A DNA stretch of 64,000 nucleotides from Fragum whitleyi (taxonomy: Eukaryota > Mollusca > Bivalvia > Cardiida > Cardiidae): positions 55,036,017 through 55,100,016 of the forward strand of contig OX411543.1 of assembly GCA_948146395.1 (NCBI GenBank). Direction: 5' to 3'. The first letter of the stretch is position 1; each line of letters starts with the position of its first letter. Positions 11,938 to 23,233 of the stretch are shown one piece after another. A program made the position numbers and the translations under genes. The notes beneath the pieces are model-generated. The model was not told where the DNA came from. It worked only from the letters and a program-made list of their open reading frames with translations, and ran no database searches.

Positions 11938-12588
11938 TAGAAAGCCATGAATGGCTTGAGTTGCTCCACAGGCTTGAAATTCTTGTAAAAGCAAATCTAA
12001 GTTTTTTAAATATTTTGGGTTCTACCGATGTTGAAATGATTTTCAAAGTTTCCACTATATAATATATAGACAAATGACCTCCGCAAATAAAAGACATAAT
12101 TTTCACCCTATGACAATAATTTTTGGTAGACTGATAATGGGTCACCCAAGGATCATACCAATGAAGTTTGATTGATATCCATCAATTAATTTCGAAGAAA
12201 ATGATTTTCAAAGTTTCTACTACATAACATACATATTTTTCACAATAATTTTTGGTAGACTGATAAACGGTGACCCAAGGATCATTCATGAAAAATTTAA
12301 TTGGTATTCATCAATTTGAATCTGAGAAAACTCGCTTTTTACCATATTTGGAAATAAGCCACGCCCATTAAATCCATGTTTTTCATTGGATCAAAATTTC
12401 TTGAGCAACTTTGAAAGAGGGTCACCCAAGGATCATTCCTGTGAAGTTTGGTTGAAATTCATCCAGAAGTTTCTGAGAAGATTTTTAAAGACAAAGTTTA
12501 CAACCGGGCGCAAGGACGCACTGACGGACGCACAACAGACACAGCGCCATGACAATAGTCCCAGTGGCTTTCAGCCAGTGGAGCTAAA
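11938..12588 (+). mobile_element. Hairpin-ended minisatellite element B1
   Basis: The head AAAGCCATGAATGGCTTGAG contains the palindrome AGCCATGAATGGCT; the tail is TGGCTTTCAGCCAGTGGAGC then TAAAAA. Core units contain GGGTCACCCAAGGATCATTC. A GACGGACGCAC-rich run precedes the tail. Confidence 0.75.
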
Positions 12589-12869
12589 AATAAATTATCC
12601 TTTTTATACATCCGAGTGGCTAAGGCATCTGGCGGCATCCACTTCTTTTTCCTGAGCCTAACTCTGTCCTCTTATGTTCGATTGACTTGAAACTTGGCAG
12701 TAAAGTATATACCTCTCAATGGTAATGAGTGCAGAGCGCTAAAACTGCAACTCTACCTAGCTTAATCTTTTAATTATTTCCCTTTGTTGCTTTTTCATAT
12801 TTGGACACCCAGCAATACAAATTCAAATAGTAGAAGTTTGAGACAACCTAAGATCTGTTTCAAAGCGGA

Positions 12870-13062
12870 CTAATACCCCCTCCCCCCCCCCCCCAGCCCT
12901 TTGTACCTGTTATGTAAAAGTTTTTTGGAGAAAGTGATTGTGACCTTGACCTTTGTAGCCCCAAAACAATAGGGCACCTCTTTGGGTCATGGGCAACATT
13001 TGCGAAAAGTTTCATAACTCTAGGTCACTTTGTTCTAGAAAAATAGATAGAAGGGGGGTAAA
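12870..13062 (+). mobile_element. Degenerate J-family element with poly-C tract
   Basis: Begins AAGCGGACTAATACCCCC followed by a C run, carries TGTGACCTTGACCTTTG and GGGCACCTCTTTGGGTCAT, and ends AGAAGGGGGGTAAATCC. It is a short decayed relative of J1 and J2. Confidence 0.55.
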
Positions 13063-13603
13063 TCCAATATACGGATATTTATATGTTGGGGTTTAAAGAG
13101 GTTCTGCAATGAGCAGTAATTCATCCTTGGCTTGATGTTCCAAGAATTAAAATCTGCAAGTATTGTTATCAAAAAAATAAAATTGAATTGGTAATTTACG
13201 AAAATCTGATCGCATTTTTTTGTTTTCTTTTCAAACGCTAGCTTAATGCTCAAGTCAGGGATTTAAAAAATTTGATTACCTTTGGAAAATCTCAATACAT
13301 AAAATCACCAATTTTGCAGTTATTAATGCTTTTTTAGTATTGATGGGTTGGGGATTCCCCAAAAATACATAATTGATAGTATATGATTGGGACATCTGAT
13401 TGTGAAATATTTCATTAATGAATTATCATGTTATCTTAAATATCACCTATATTTTGGCATGGGATATTTAAGTGCATTTTAATGATAGCCCTTAATGCAA
13501 CAATAGCACACATTATAAGAATGTATATTGTGCCTTACAAACCTTGTCATGTCACGGTACAACTTCCCTCATTATGATACCATTACTTACAAAAATATTA
13601 TGA

Positions 13604-13863
13604 ACAAGATGTGTTTGTGAAACACGAATGCCCCCGGAACAGCATTTTTTTTTAAAGTTTGACCTTGACAGATGACCTTTACCTTGTCACATGACCTTGA
13701 CTTTGGGGTACAGCTTTGTATGTCAAATACTTTTGGAGAAAAGGCAAAGGTTAAGTTTTTGGACAGACAGACGGACGGACAGACGGACGGACAGACAGAC
13801 GGACAGACAGACCTACATGAGTAAAACAATATGCCCCCGATCTCGCGATACGGGGGCATATAA
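13604..13863 (+). mobile_element. Hairpin-ended element, ATGCCCCCG subfamily
   Basis: Head AACAAGATGTGTTTGTGAAA then ATGCCCCCGG. A short core (GACCTTGACAGATGACC), a GGACAGACGGACGGAC run at 13763-13812 and a tail hairpin TGCCCCCGATCTCGCG/GGGGGCA follow. Confidence 0.7.
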
Positions 13864-14395
13864 AGGAAGAATTACATTGTTATAAGTGATTTCTCCATTT
13901 CCCACAATACTAATTACCACATTTAAGGATGGTTTCAATGCAGACTTTAATTGTCAAAAATCCCATGACATTTCAATTTGTACCAGTAAATAACATTGAC
14001 GTCTTTTTTTCTTAAACCTCGTTACAACACCATAAGGAAATCTGTAGCTACAAGGATTTAGAAAAAGAGACATTCTAGAAAAATAAAGAAATAGTTCTAA
14101 AAGGCTTTTTACCCTACCGACACAAGGCAGCAGAATTTGACCATTATGAGATTAAACAAGGGTCGTTAGTAGAGATTTAAAACAAAGGGAAAGATGGAGG
14201 GAGACAATTGGGCAAAGTTAATTAAATGCAGATTAATGTCCACAATTTTCCACAGTGAGTCATTGTTTGATATCTGGCCTAGTTACCTTTCTATACATGC
14301 ATTTTATGAAACACAAATTTAGGTAGTGGTAACATACATTTGTTTGTTTGAATATACGGTGAATTACTGCTTTCAACAGCTTTAAACTTGAATCG

Positions 14396-14475
14396 TGATT
14401 ACTGGAGCACCTTACCATGGATTTCTGGTATTTCTCTGACCAGTAATGCCACAAGACCCTTATTGACTCTCATCC
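14396..14475 (-). repeat. SINE H fragment
   Basis: CTGGAGCACCTTACCATGG and TCTGGTATTTCTCTGACCAG match the middle of SINE H. Confidence 0.5.
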
Positions 14476-14656
14476 CACAAAAGTTTACAATTTTAGGGGT
14501 CAAGGCAACACTATTGTAAGTGCCTATAAATTTAAACCAAAGTTTTTTGAATGCTGAGACATATGCTGTTAACAGCATCATGGTAAGAGTTAAGTAATTG
14601 CAAATGCTTTGCTGAAATTGGTTTGAACCTTTAACCGAATTTAACCTGGCAAAATG

Positions 14657-14785
14657 TTAAACCCTTGTCAAGCTGAACCCAGAATAGTGTAGCTTTGCCC
14701 ACAATCATTATAAATAGAAAGCAAACAGTGTATCCAAGATAAGACTGCACATCTGTGCAGGCTTGTAGTTGTCTATATAGTCAGC
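14657..14785. mobile_element. piggyBac-like MITE E2 (partial)
   Basis: TTAAACCCTTGTCAAGCTGA at the left and GACTGCACATCTGTGCAGG inside match family E. The right end is missing. It lies about 60 bases 3' of gene 2's first donor, inside its intron. Confidence 0.6.
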
Positions 14786-14843
14786 CATAGCTTGCTGTGC
14801 AGTTGGTAAATGATGTTTAAAGCTTTGGAAATTCAATAATTAC

Positions 14844-15773
14844 CTGGTGATATTCATATCTCCTCGGAAACTGTAGCGGATAATCACTGGCCCCTCGATC
14901 ATTGTTTGTCCTCCATGACGACTTCAGTGACCCTAGCGAAAGAGACAACTGATCGCCTCCGAATCGATCCGAAAATTTTGGAGGACGAGGTGGTAGTAAA
15001 GGAGGAGCTCTAGGTTCCGTAGGAAAATTGTCCAAGTCAGGTATCACTGGCCCTTGATTAGGACCCATCTGGGAATCTGGTACCAAAGTTTGTACAGGTC
15101 CTTCCTTCTCTACAGGACTCTTCATTCCATTTTGGGACACAGGCCCATGAGGAGATATAGGTTGCACTGGGCTCAATGAAATACGTTGTCCTTGCATATC
15201 CAAGGACTTTGTGGCTCTATGACCATGACCTTGTCCATGGGCTACTCCATGTTGTCCTGGACTTTCCATAGAACTATTGTGTATGCTCCATCCAGACATT
15301 CTTGACATCTGACTCTCTATCGACATATCGAATCTTGATGTCGAGGAACCAGAAGTGTTGTAACTATCTGATGAAGTATTCATACTCCAGCTAGGGGATC
15401 TGGAATGGTAACTCTCCGTAGAAACATCAAGATTCTCAAAGGTCTGCCATTTTTCTGGGGTAGAAGCATGGCGACTCTGTTTGACTCTTTCATCAGCATC
15501 CCAACTAGGTGAAAGTGAGGCTCCGCTATTGTTGTGTAATAGAGAATCTGAGCTCTGCCAGCGAACAGCTTTTTGAGGTTTAAAGACATCATCATCTTGA
15601 CCTTTAGGTGACCTCAAAACTTGTCCAGTTGTTATACTGCAATCTTGCTCATGCAGTCTTGGAGGTATAGGGGGCGCTTGGGGTTCCTCATCATCGGCAG
15701 TTTCCCCTATATCTGGCCCCATTTGAACCATAGCATCCGGAACTAAACAGTTATAGTAGTATCCGTCTGTCAT
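14844..15773 (-). CDS. Gene 2, first coding exon: Pro/Ser-rich scaffold-like protein with SH3-binding motifs (partial)
   Basis: A 310-codon open frame beginning at ATG 15773 (context AAAATGA, with an in-frame TAG upstream) and ending in phase 0 at donor CACCAG|GTAATT. The N-terminus (MTDGYYYNCLVPDAM) has adjacent tyrosines. Class II SH3-binding motifs PxxPxR occur twice: PPIPPR near residues 35-40 and PLLPPR near 259-264. The middle (about residues 85-215) is a low-complexity Ser/Met/His/Gly stretch with many SxS and SP sites. No folded domain is visible, so a disordered cytoplasmic adaptor is a guess. Alternatively the exon could start at 15764 after AATGACAG, which would be in phase with the G left by exon i of gene 1, but that acceptor has no pyrimidine tract and the junction would not complete a C1 finger. 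I treat it as a separate gene with moderate confidence. It is the longest coding segment in the window. Confidence 0.75.
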
Positions 15774-15984
15774 TTTTGCACATAGTCCAGAATTTGCCCA
15801 TAACGACTAAGCATTTTTAGTCATCAGCTCTCGAAATATTTTTTCTGACCTTTACGACACAGAAAGGTAAACTGAAATCACACTGTCTCAGTTAATCCAT
15901 GCCTCCCTCAAAAGTTACTGAATATGTATACATCCTCATCGAAAATTTGGCTTATCATACTCAATCGAGTGTGTATCACATTAA

Positions 15985-16231
15985 TTAACCCTTGTCATGC
16001 TGAACCCGGAATATTCCTTCTTTGGCAGGAGGCATAGACAATGATCAGCCTGCATATTTGTGCAGACTGATCTTAGTCTATACCACCCTATTTTTCCTTT
16101 GTAGACCAAGAGGGATAATTATTCATAATTTCAAATAAATACTGACTCAAAATTTCAGCATTAGGTACATTCAGCACTTTGAATTAAATGTAATTTTATG
16201 TACAGTTTTTATTTAGCATGGCAAGGGTTAA
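15985..16231. mobile_element. piggyBac-like MITE E3
   Basis: TTAACCCTTGTCATGCTGAA at the left, GCATGGCAAGGGTTAA at the right, TTAA at both ends, and the core motif CAGCCTGCATATTTGTGCAG. It lies about 210 bases upstream of the gene 2 start codon, possibly in its promoter region. Confidence 0.78.
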
Positions 16232-17843
16232 AAGTAAATTTTTCTACAGCAATCTTAATGACTAATCCAAATTGAAAGAAGTTTAAGATAAACAACAGGG
16301 CTTTGTTTGACCCTTAGACCAGGGTTTTGACCCTCAAAAATCTGAAAATGCCTTATTTTGACACTAAGAAATTTTGACCTCCTTGTGAGAAAATTCTAAA
16401 GGTCAAAACATGGGTTTTATCACTCAAATTTTCAATGATATATCTTGTATACTAATATAGAATCTACTTATTAATTTTTCCAGTTATATCATGACAAGAA
16501 AAAAAAAATCACATTGAACCCTGTAAAATTCTACTAAGGATTTGCCTTTCTGTTGTTTTGACCACTTAAGAATAAGTTTTGACCCCCACAATTTCAAACA
16601 CTAGCATGAGCCCTTAACAAATTCTGAGTAATACATGTACTTAATGCACAAATCCCTTAATATTGCAAATACTCATTGGAATAATCTCATTGAGACCATA
16701 TTCAAATGAGTATATAGATAATAGGATTTCATTTAGAAATAAAGTTTACAGATTGGCATATATCACTATCTTTATTCTGAAAATAGGTAATTATTCCAGT
16801 ATGTATGCCTATAATAAAGGACAGAGGAAAGGTGTCAAGATGGGAAATAGTTTGCCACAAACAGCAGAACTGCAAAATCTCTGTTTCAACTACAATGAAG
16901 CACTTTATATTTCCAATTCTCGTCTTTGTATTCAGGGATTGTTAATTTAAAAACTTTGATTTTGTTTTTTTAATCATTATGTCTACCTTTTACAAATTGA
17001 TATTAACTTCATGTAGAAAGAGGTAAAATCACAACCAAAGACGCAATTAACTAGCTCCGTAAAACAGTCAACCAAGCGGGCTGCACAAATTCAAAGACAG
17101 GCATTGTTTATACCAAGGAAGATATTAATTACTACTGTACCCCATGTACTCCATACATGTCATTAAACCTTGAAATGTTAGGATCTGTTTACTAGTTTCA
17201 GTTTGAGCATGACCAAAGGCTGATCAATTTAGCCATATAAATTTTGGTATAATCAATGACAATTGCCCTGGCAGTGTGGAGCCTATAAGTAACAGGTCCT
17301 TGCACTTAAGGTTAATCAGCTTTCATTTTTATATAAATATCATTAGTTAAATTAATTCATGCAAATTAAATACATAATAAACACAAACAAGGTTTTTGAA
17401 AATTCTTTAAGAATCCATTTGAAGTCATTTAAATTCCTTGTCATTTAAACGATCAAACACTAATGACAATGTATATATATTTTTTTAATCCTGATTGCTA
17501 TCTTTTCTTTCAACATTTTGACTTGTTAACTTTTCGTTATCAAATCAATCCATCCCACAATTCAAATAAATGTAATCTGTCACGACTGATTCTATTGATA
17601 AAGTCGACATTTAGCCAATATTGCACAAGTCACGCTGCAAAATGGACTGAGGGCATCGTTAAAGTCGTGTATTGATTTTACAGGTTTTTTTGTGGTGTTG
17701 ACATTTCACTCCTTAATATTCCAACTAGTTTCAGTTATCATTTAAGCATGCTGACCAATTTGCCAGACTCAATTTGCACATAGCTAGCTTAAAAGAGCCT
17801 ATGACAGTTTGTTTGAAAAATAGACTTTAGACTTAGTCTTTCA
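16232..17843. other. Non-coding stretch
   Basis: No exon recognised. A weak K-family trace lies at 16665-16760 (ACTCATTGGAATAATCTCAT, AGGATTTCATTTAGAAAT). If gene 2 starts at 15773, its 5' untranslated region and promoter should lie at the left end of this stretch. Confidence 0.35.
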
Positions 17844-18143
17844 TACCAGCCCGATTAGTTGGTAGAGCACCAGACTTCAAAACCATTGAAGTTTGACCGT
17901 GTGGGTTTGATTCCCGGGCTGGTACACTAACAAAATAATTGTCTTTCGGATGAGACATGAAACCGAGGCCCCGTGAGACAGTGCTTTACACCGAGCACAT
18001 TAAACAACCATGGCGGATCTCAACAGTAGTTTCGTCAGGTATCCTTGCAATATCCCCCATAACAACTAACCGTCTTCTGGGGGTGTCCCTCATATGGGCA
18101 TGTGCTACGGTAGCGACGACAAATAAACGGAAATACACACACT
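17844..18143 (+). mobile_element. tRNA-derived SINE I1 with conserved central domain
   Basis: The tRNA-like head has an A box (TTAGTTGGTAGAGCACCAG) and a B box (GGGTTTGATTCCC). Next comes GTCTTTCGGATGAGAC, a motif of the kind conserved in the central domain of several animal SINE superfamilies, then CAACAGTAGTTTCGTCAGG and ATATGGGCATGTGCTACGG. A second full copy is I2 at 57.0 kb. The exact superfamily is not certain. Confidence 0.78.
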
Positions 18144-18230
18144 CTTTCATACTCCTCTTTTTAATCTCCACCTCTATGCTACAGCTTAGTATTTCACAGA
18201 CAAAATGTCATAAACCTCTTTTATTGATTA

Positions 18231-18583
18231 TACAGTCAATCTTGCTCAAGTGACCACGTCTTTTAAGCGACCATTTTTATTTAGCTACCATTTTCAAAAT
18301 CCCGTTCTTTAAATCAAAATATCTGAAAAAATAGGTATCACTGGTATGAAAGAATATTGTAAATAAATCCTATGCTATTAAAACTCACTAGAATCGTCTC
18401 AATAAGACCATTCTGTTGAGTTTTTACAGTATAGTTTTCTAGAAAATTTCGCTGTAACATACATATTTGATCAAAATCATATTTCTTAATTGTAAACAAA
18501 ACGTGTATTAAGCGACCATTTTCTTTAACAACCGATTTTTGGTGGTCCATGATTCTTGGTCGCTTAATACAAGTTTTACTGTA
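18231..18583. mobile_element. TA-flanked MITE L1 (CAGTAAAACTTG-type ends)
   Basis: The left end TACAGTCAATCTTGC and right end ACAAGTTTTACTGTA are imperfect inverted repeats with TA at the border. Subterminal AAGCGACCA / TGGTCGCTTAATAC are also inverted. This end type and the TA target are typical of Tc1/mariner-pogo non-autonomous elements (established); the family assignment is inference. Confidence 0.75.
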
Positions 18584-19311
18584 CAACTTTTTAAATTGAA
18601 ATCATAACAGGAGTTTTCACACATTTTAAAATGGTACATTTGTTTACATTACAAGGTTTTTAGTCACAAACGACTCAATAATCTGTACTGTAAACAAGAC
18701 CTTTTATCATCAACAAATGGACAAGTTTTCAGCTATCCAATTGATTTTATTCAATTCATGGTCCACCTATGAAAATATTCATGACCCTTCCTTGACCCTG
18801 AATCAAAGCATAATTGCCCCCATTGACAAAGATTGGGCTGCACTCTACCATGAAAAGTGAGATTCTTCAGGCTTTTAAACTAATTTATATTGCACCTTCA
18901 AGGTTAATAATTTCCATTACTCTTTCCCAAACTCTGTGCTATGGCATTACCCAAATACCATATTTCTCATAATAAATGCTCCAGAAAGCCATAAAATGGG
19001 CAGGGAACTAATGAACTTATATTGATGTCTTTAAGGCCTGTAAATTTTCCTTTAATTTAAAGTGGATATCCTAAAATGGTTGTTTAGAAGAAATTCACAC
19101 CAAATCAGAGGAAGAAGTCTCAAAAAGTTCTTATTATCTAGACATTTGAATGGGTTTTCTTAGTATGAAAAATGTAGGGGTGTTACTGCTAGGGAGGGGG
19201 CCAGTATTTTGAGGAATATGTTACTACAATATGGGAGAAATTTCTGCTAATTCGATTTACCCCCTAAAAAATGTTTTTCAATTTATTCCTTTTTAGCTAA
19301 ATTAAATATAT

Positions 19312-19557
19312 TGACCCTTGTCATGCTGAACCCGGAATATTCCTGCTTTGGCAGGAGCTATAGACAAACATCAGCCTGCACATATGTGCAGTCTGATCTT
19401 AGTCTTCACCACCTGTTTCTCACATTCAAAACAGAAAGGTCAATAGATTTAGTTTTTCAATTAAAAATTGACCTACAATTTGTACTTTCAGTGCTTTTTG
19501 ACCTTTGATTTTGATGAAAATTTTTGGCAAAAAATTATTCAGCATGACAAGGGCTAA
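19312..19557. mobile_element. piggyBac-like MITE E4
   Basis: CCCTTGTCATGCTGAACCC and CAGCATGACAAGGG ends with the core GCACATATGTGCAG; the flanking TTAA are mutated (TTGA, CTAA). Confidence 0.75.
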
Positions 19558-19699
19558 AATTTGACTGTGCGTGTGAACATTTAGGCAAGTCCATCATTTT
19601 AAAAGTTACATTTATTAGCTAAGTCTTCTTAGACTTTAAAGTGCAAATGTCCTAGATCCCCTGTATGTGAAATTCCAAATTTTTGAAGTCCAAAGTTTA

Positions 19700-19815
19700 A
19701 TCAACTGTGAATTATTCATTTTGCACCTAACAATAGATTCCTGGTATCTTCCAGTCCTCCATGAAATCCACTAGTCCCGGGGCCTTAAGGCTGTTGTAAG
19801 TGTCAATCCCTAGAT
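19700..19815 (-). repeat. SINE H fragment
   Basis: GCACCTAACAATAGATTCC and GTAAGTGTCAATCCCTAG are SINE H wording; both ends are lost. Confidence 0.4.
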
Positions 19816-20593
19816 AGTAAAGAAACACCTATACAAATTGCAAGGGGCTGGGCTAAATTTGTTTCTTCTTTCAATTTGAAATAATCAGCTGTATTTAACA
19901 CAAATTTTGACAATGCGCAAATAATTTGGAAGTAAATTCACATGAAATTAAGGTGAAACAATCCAGTACACAAAAAGATTGCACACAATGAACCTAAACA
20001 AACAAGGCTCAGTTTACACACAACTGTCAAAACTGAAAGTCAGCAGCTATTCATTTTACACTGGTCAATGAATGAATATCAACTGAATTTACACACATTA
20101 TCTCCAATATAAACCCTAAAAACAATCCCAATAATCACAATACAGCTTTTGAATCTCTCCTGTTTTTATCTAATACTATCACTCACAAATGGATTTAGTA
20201 GAAACAAATAACTCCTCAGTTACATTTTTGTGTCGTCTTGTACTGACAAAAGCAGACACAGGAAGTGTGGGGGATTATGGGAAAATTAAAGGCGGCCAAA
20301 AATACCTTCACAGTGTGAAGAGCTTCAAATCAGCTGATATCAATGTCATGGTTGAGGGGACACATGTCACTTTGACAGGTGAACAATTAAAATAGGTACA
20401 TGAGATGGTGACAATTCCCCTGCAGCAGAAGAAATTGATTATGCCAAAACACACATGAATGTTGTGAGGTGATATTTAAACCATTACCAGATGACAAAAT
20501 TTTAGACCGGTCCAACTTCAAAGAAGTTACAAACAAAAACTTTTGGATTATGAGGGTTTTTTTTAAAAAATTTTAGAGAAAAAAATATTGTGG

Positions 20594-20862
20594 TTGATAG
20601 ATTGAATGGAGTTTAACACCACTTGCAACATTTTTTCAGTTATATTGCAGAGGCTGGAGCACCTAAAAATGAATTCCTGGTATTTCTCTCACTAGTACAA
20701 CCATCACATTCTATCCTAGCCTCCAGGTACTATCTCACAAAGGTTTACGATTATCAACCCATTGGTGTGAGAAAAATAGTCTCAAAGAATGAGTGCCGCA
20801 GTCAGGGACCAAACCCAAGACCTCTAGATTGACAGTTCGATGCGCTACCAACTGCACTTATG
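20594..20862 (-). mobile_element. tRNA-derived SINE H3, most complete copy
   Basis: Read on the minus strand it starts AGTGCAGTTGGTAGCGCATC (A box) and has GGTCTTGGGTTTGGTCCC (B box). The body follows, and it ends GTTAAACTCCATTCAATC, the reverse of GATTGAATGGAGTTTAAC. Other copies in the window carry an (ATCA)n tail at this end. It was probably transcribed by RNA polymerase III and moved by a LINE; no partner LINE is visible in the window. Confidence 0.78.
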
Positions 20863-21799
20863 AGGGGGATCCTAAAAATTATTGTGGACCATAAAGTAAC
20901 TTCTTAAAACAAGCAATTTCTTCCTTTCCCTCAGTGGCTACAAAGATATCACCTAATGCGGATGAAAAAGTTGGATTGTTAGGGGATGGTTTAAATCTTA
21001 TTCAGACTGATAAAAACATTATTGGTGCAACAATCCATGCCTTCCCTCTAGTTTTACAAGACCTATTGCCTCTAAAAGTTAGGATAACTTTTTCGTTTTT
21101 TCCAGTCATTTTGCAAAGATTGCTCAGTTTAATTATTAAAGGTCCTTACAACCCAGGTTTGATAAGTTCTGGGTTAAATACCAAAATTACATTGTTTAAG
21201 TATAACAAATATTTACTTTATAATCACACTAATAGCTATTCAGCAAAATTACCCAGCTATGTCAATTTTTATTTGTTCTACTTTTTCCAAAACATTAACC
21301 ATTTACTGTTAGCCTACGTAAATAAAATACGACCGTTCATGCAAAAAGGGACCATCTGAAACTGTGAAATAAATATTTGTAAAAAAGATTGAATCAAGCA
21401 GAGGTCAACCACAAGGATTATTTTGAACTTAATTACATATGTAGAAAATTAATCATTTTAGATTCAGAAAATTTGTGAATAGTGAAAAGTTTGAACAGAG
21501 GTCAGTCTGTGCAGATTGCACCAACTGACATAGGTTGACAATTTTTGCATTTCCCAGATGGTCCCTTTTCATGTGATGCAGAAAAGGACCACGATGAATC
21601 TTCTTAGTGTAGGTTGGCCAGTTGACCTTGGTTTAGAGTTTCTGGGGGTTATTTCGTTTGTATGGGATCTAAAGCAATTTTCAACAGTATGGCTGCATAA
21701 ATTTGTAGGGTTAGCATAGTTGAAGATCAAAGATCAACCTACATTTTCACACAAAAAACCTGATCAAATTTTTCCTTTTTTTGTTCCATATGTAACTTA

Positions 21800-22205
21800 A
21801 TTATACTAGATATTGAACTGCATTGGGATTCCAACCTGGGACCTCTCTGTCCCTTAGAGAGTGCTCTACCATGTTGCTTTAACAGCTTACTTGTACAGCA
21901 AGGCAGTACAAACACTCCTTATACTCAAGCCTGCTACATACACTCCATCGACACTAAAGATTCTTCCACGAATTTTCTGAATTCAACACAATTATCTACC
22001 TAATCTCATAACCATCACCTCATGTGCGTTATTTTCAGTGGGCGCAAAAATGTAACACACTAATAAATATTCAATTCAGTCAGGATTCGAACCTGGGACC
22101 TCTCTGTCGCTAAGAGAGTGCTGTACTGCTTGGCAATAAAAGCTAGCTTGTATGGCAAGACAGTACAAAGTTAACACCCATAATACACAACCCAGCTACA
22201 CATAG
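21800..22205 (-). repeat. Two tandem tRNA-like repeats
   Basis: GATTCCAACCTGGGACCTCT at 21829 and GATTCGAACCTGGGACCTCT at 22084 are inverted tRNA T-arm/B-box motifs, each followed by CTCTGTC...AGAGAGTGCT and a GGCAGTACAAA / GACAGTACAAA block. The two copies lie 255 bases apart. They look like antisense SINE heads of a family different from H. Confidence 0.6.
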
Positions 22206-22331
22206 ACAGTCTCTGACATTCATTTACTGAGTGCGGTTTAATATCAATAGTATTCAAGATATATCTTTTTGGCTGGTGCAACTGCCCATGACTTCTTGTT
22301 CTGTCTTTCAACAGTACAAATCAATAGATAT

Positions 22332-22682
22332 ATAAGGTCAAACTTCCTCAAGCGACCACGTCTATTAAGCGACTATTTTTATAGGTGACCATTTTAAAAA
22401 TTTCCTTTTTGAAATTAAAATAGCTTAAAAAGTTGATATCATTTGTCTAAAAAATTTCATAATTCAATCTTATGTTCATAAAACACATTAGAATCGTCTC
22501 CATGAGAAGATTCTTGTGAGTTTTAACAACACAAGATTATAAAAAGAATAAAATAATATAATTATTCAGTCAAAATAATGTTTTTAATTTATTAAACAAA
22601 ACATGTACTAAGCGACCATTCTATTTAGAGACAGCTTTTTGATAGTCCCATATGTGGTCACTTAATACACGTTTTACTGTAT
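22332..22682. mobile_element. TA-flanked MITE L2
   Basis: Matches L1: CAAGCGACCACG TCTATTAAGC near the left end, CACATTAGAATCGTCTC in the middle, ACGTTTTACTGTA at the right. Confidence 0.72.
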
Positions 22683-22828
22683 ATATATTCATAGGCACTA
22701 ACAATAGTCTTGCACTGACCCCTAAAAATGCATTTCATCCATGCCATGAGCTGCTTAATATCCTTCTTAGGCGTTACAACCCATCATTTGCTTATTGGTG
22801 GGAGACAAGGACAAACATAAAATAAGTC

Positions 22829-23179
22829 TACAGTAAAACTTGTGTTAAGCAACCACTAAGGGGACCACCAAAAAGCAGTCATTTATCAGAATGGTCGCTT
22901 AATACAAAATATCATTATAAATCTGACAGTTCATTTTGATGGCATTATTATAGATTGTCGGTCAAGTCGTACTGAATCCTATGATGCTGGAACCCATTAG
23001 AATCGTCTTATTCTAATGGGCTCCAACAACATAAGATTCAATAATAACCAATATTTGGTTAAAATTAAGAATGTCCTCTTTTTCAGAGATTTTGCTTACG
23101 TCAAAGGGACTTTTTATGGTGGTTACTTAATAAAATTGGTCGCTTAATAGACTTGGTCACTCGAGCAATATCGACTGTA
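22829..23179. mobile_element. TA-flanked MITE L3, opposite orientation to L2
   Basis: Begins TACAGTAAAACTTGTGTTAA and ends TCGAGCAATATCGACTGTA. The inner CCCATTAGAATCGTCTTATT is followed by its own reverse complement, so it is an almost self-complementary copy. It is 147 bases right of L2. Confidence 0.72.
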
Positions 23180-23233
23180 CTTAGACAGTTTTCATTATTT
23201 TTTGTAGCAAACTAGAACTGTCGCAGAGCGGAC

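Noticed and set aside
13587..13859. Open frames rich in CPSVCPSVCPSV or RTDRRTDRQTD
   Set aside because: They are translations of the GGACAGAC simple repeat in a hairpin-ended element.
20934..21359. 141-codon plus-strand open frame
   Set aside because: Ordinary AT-rich composition, no domain, no splice context; chance frame.
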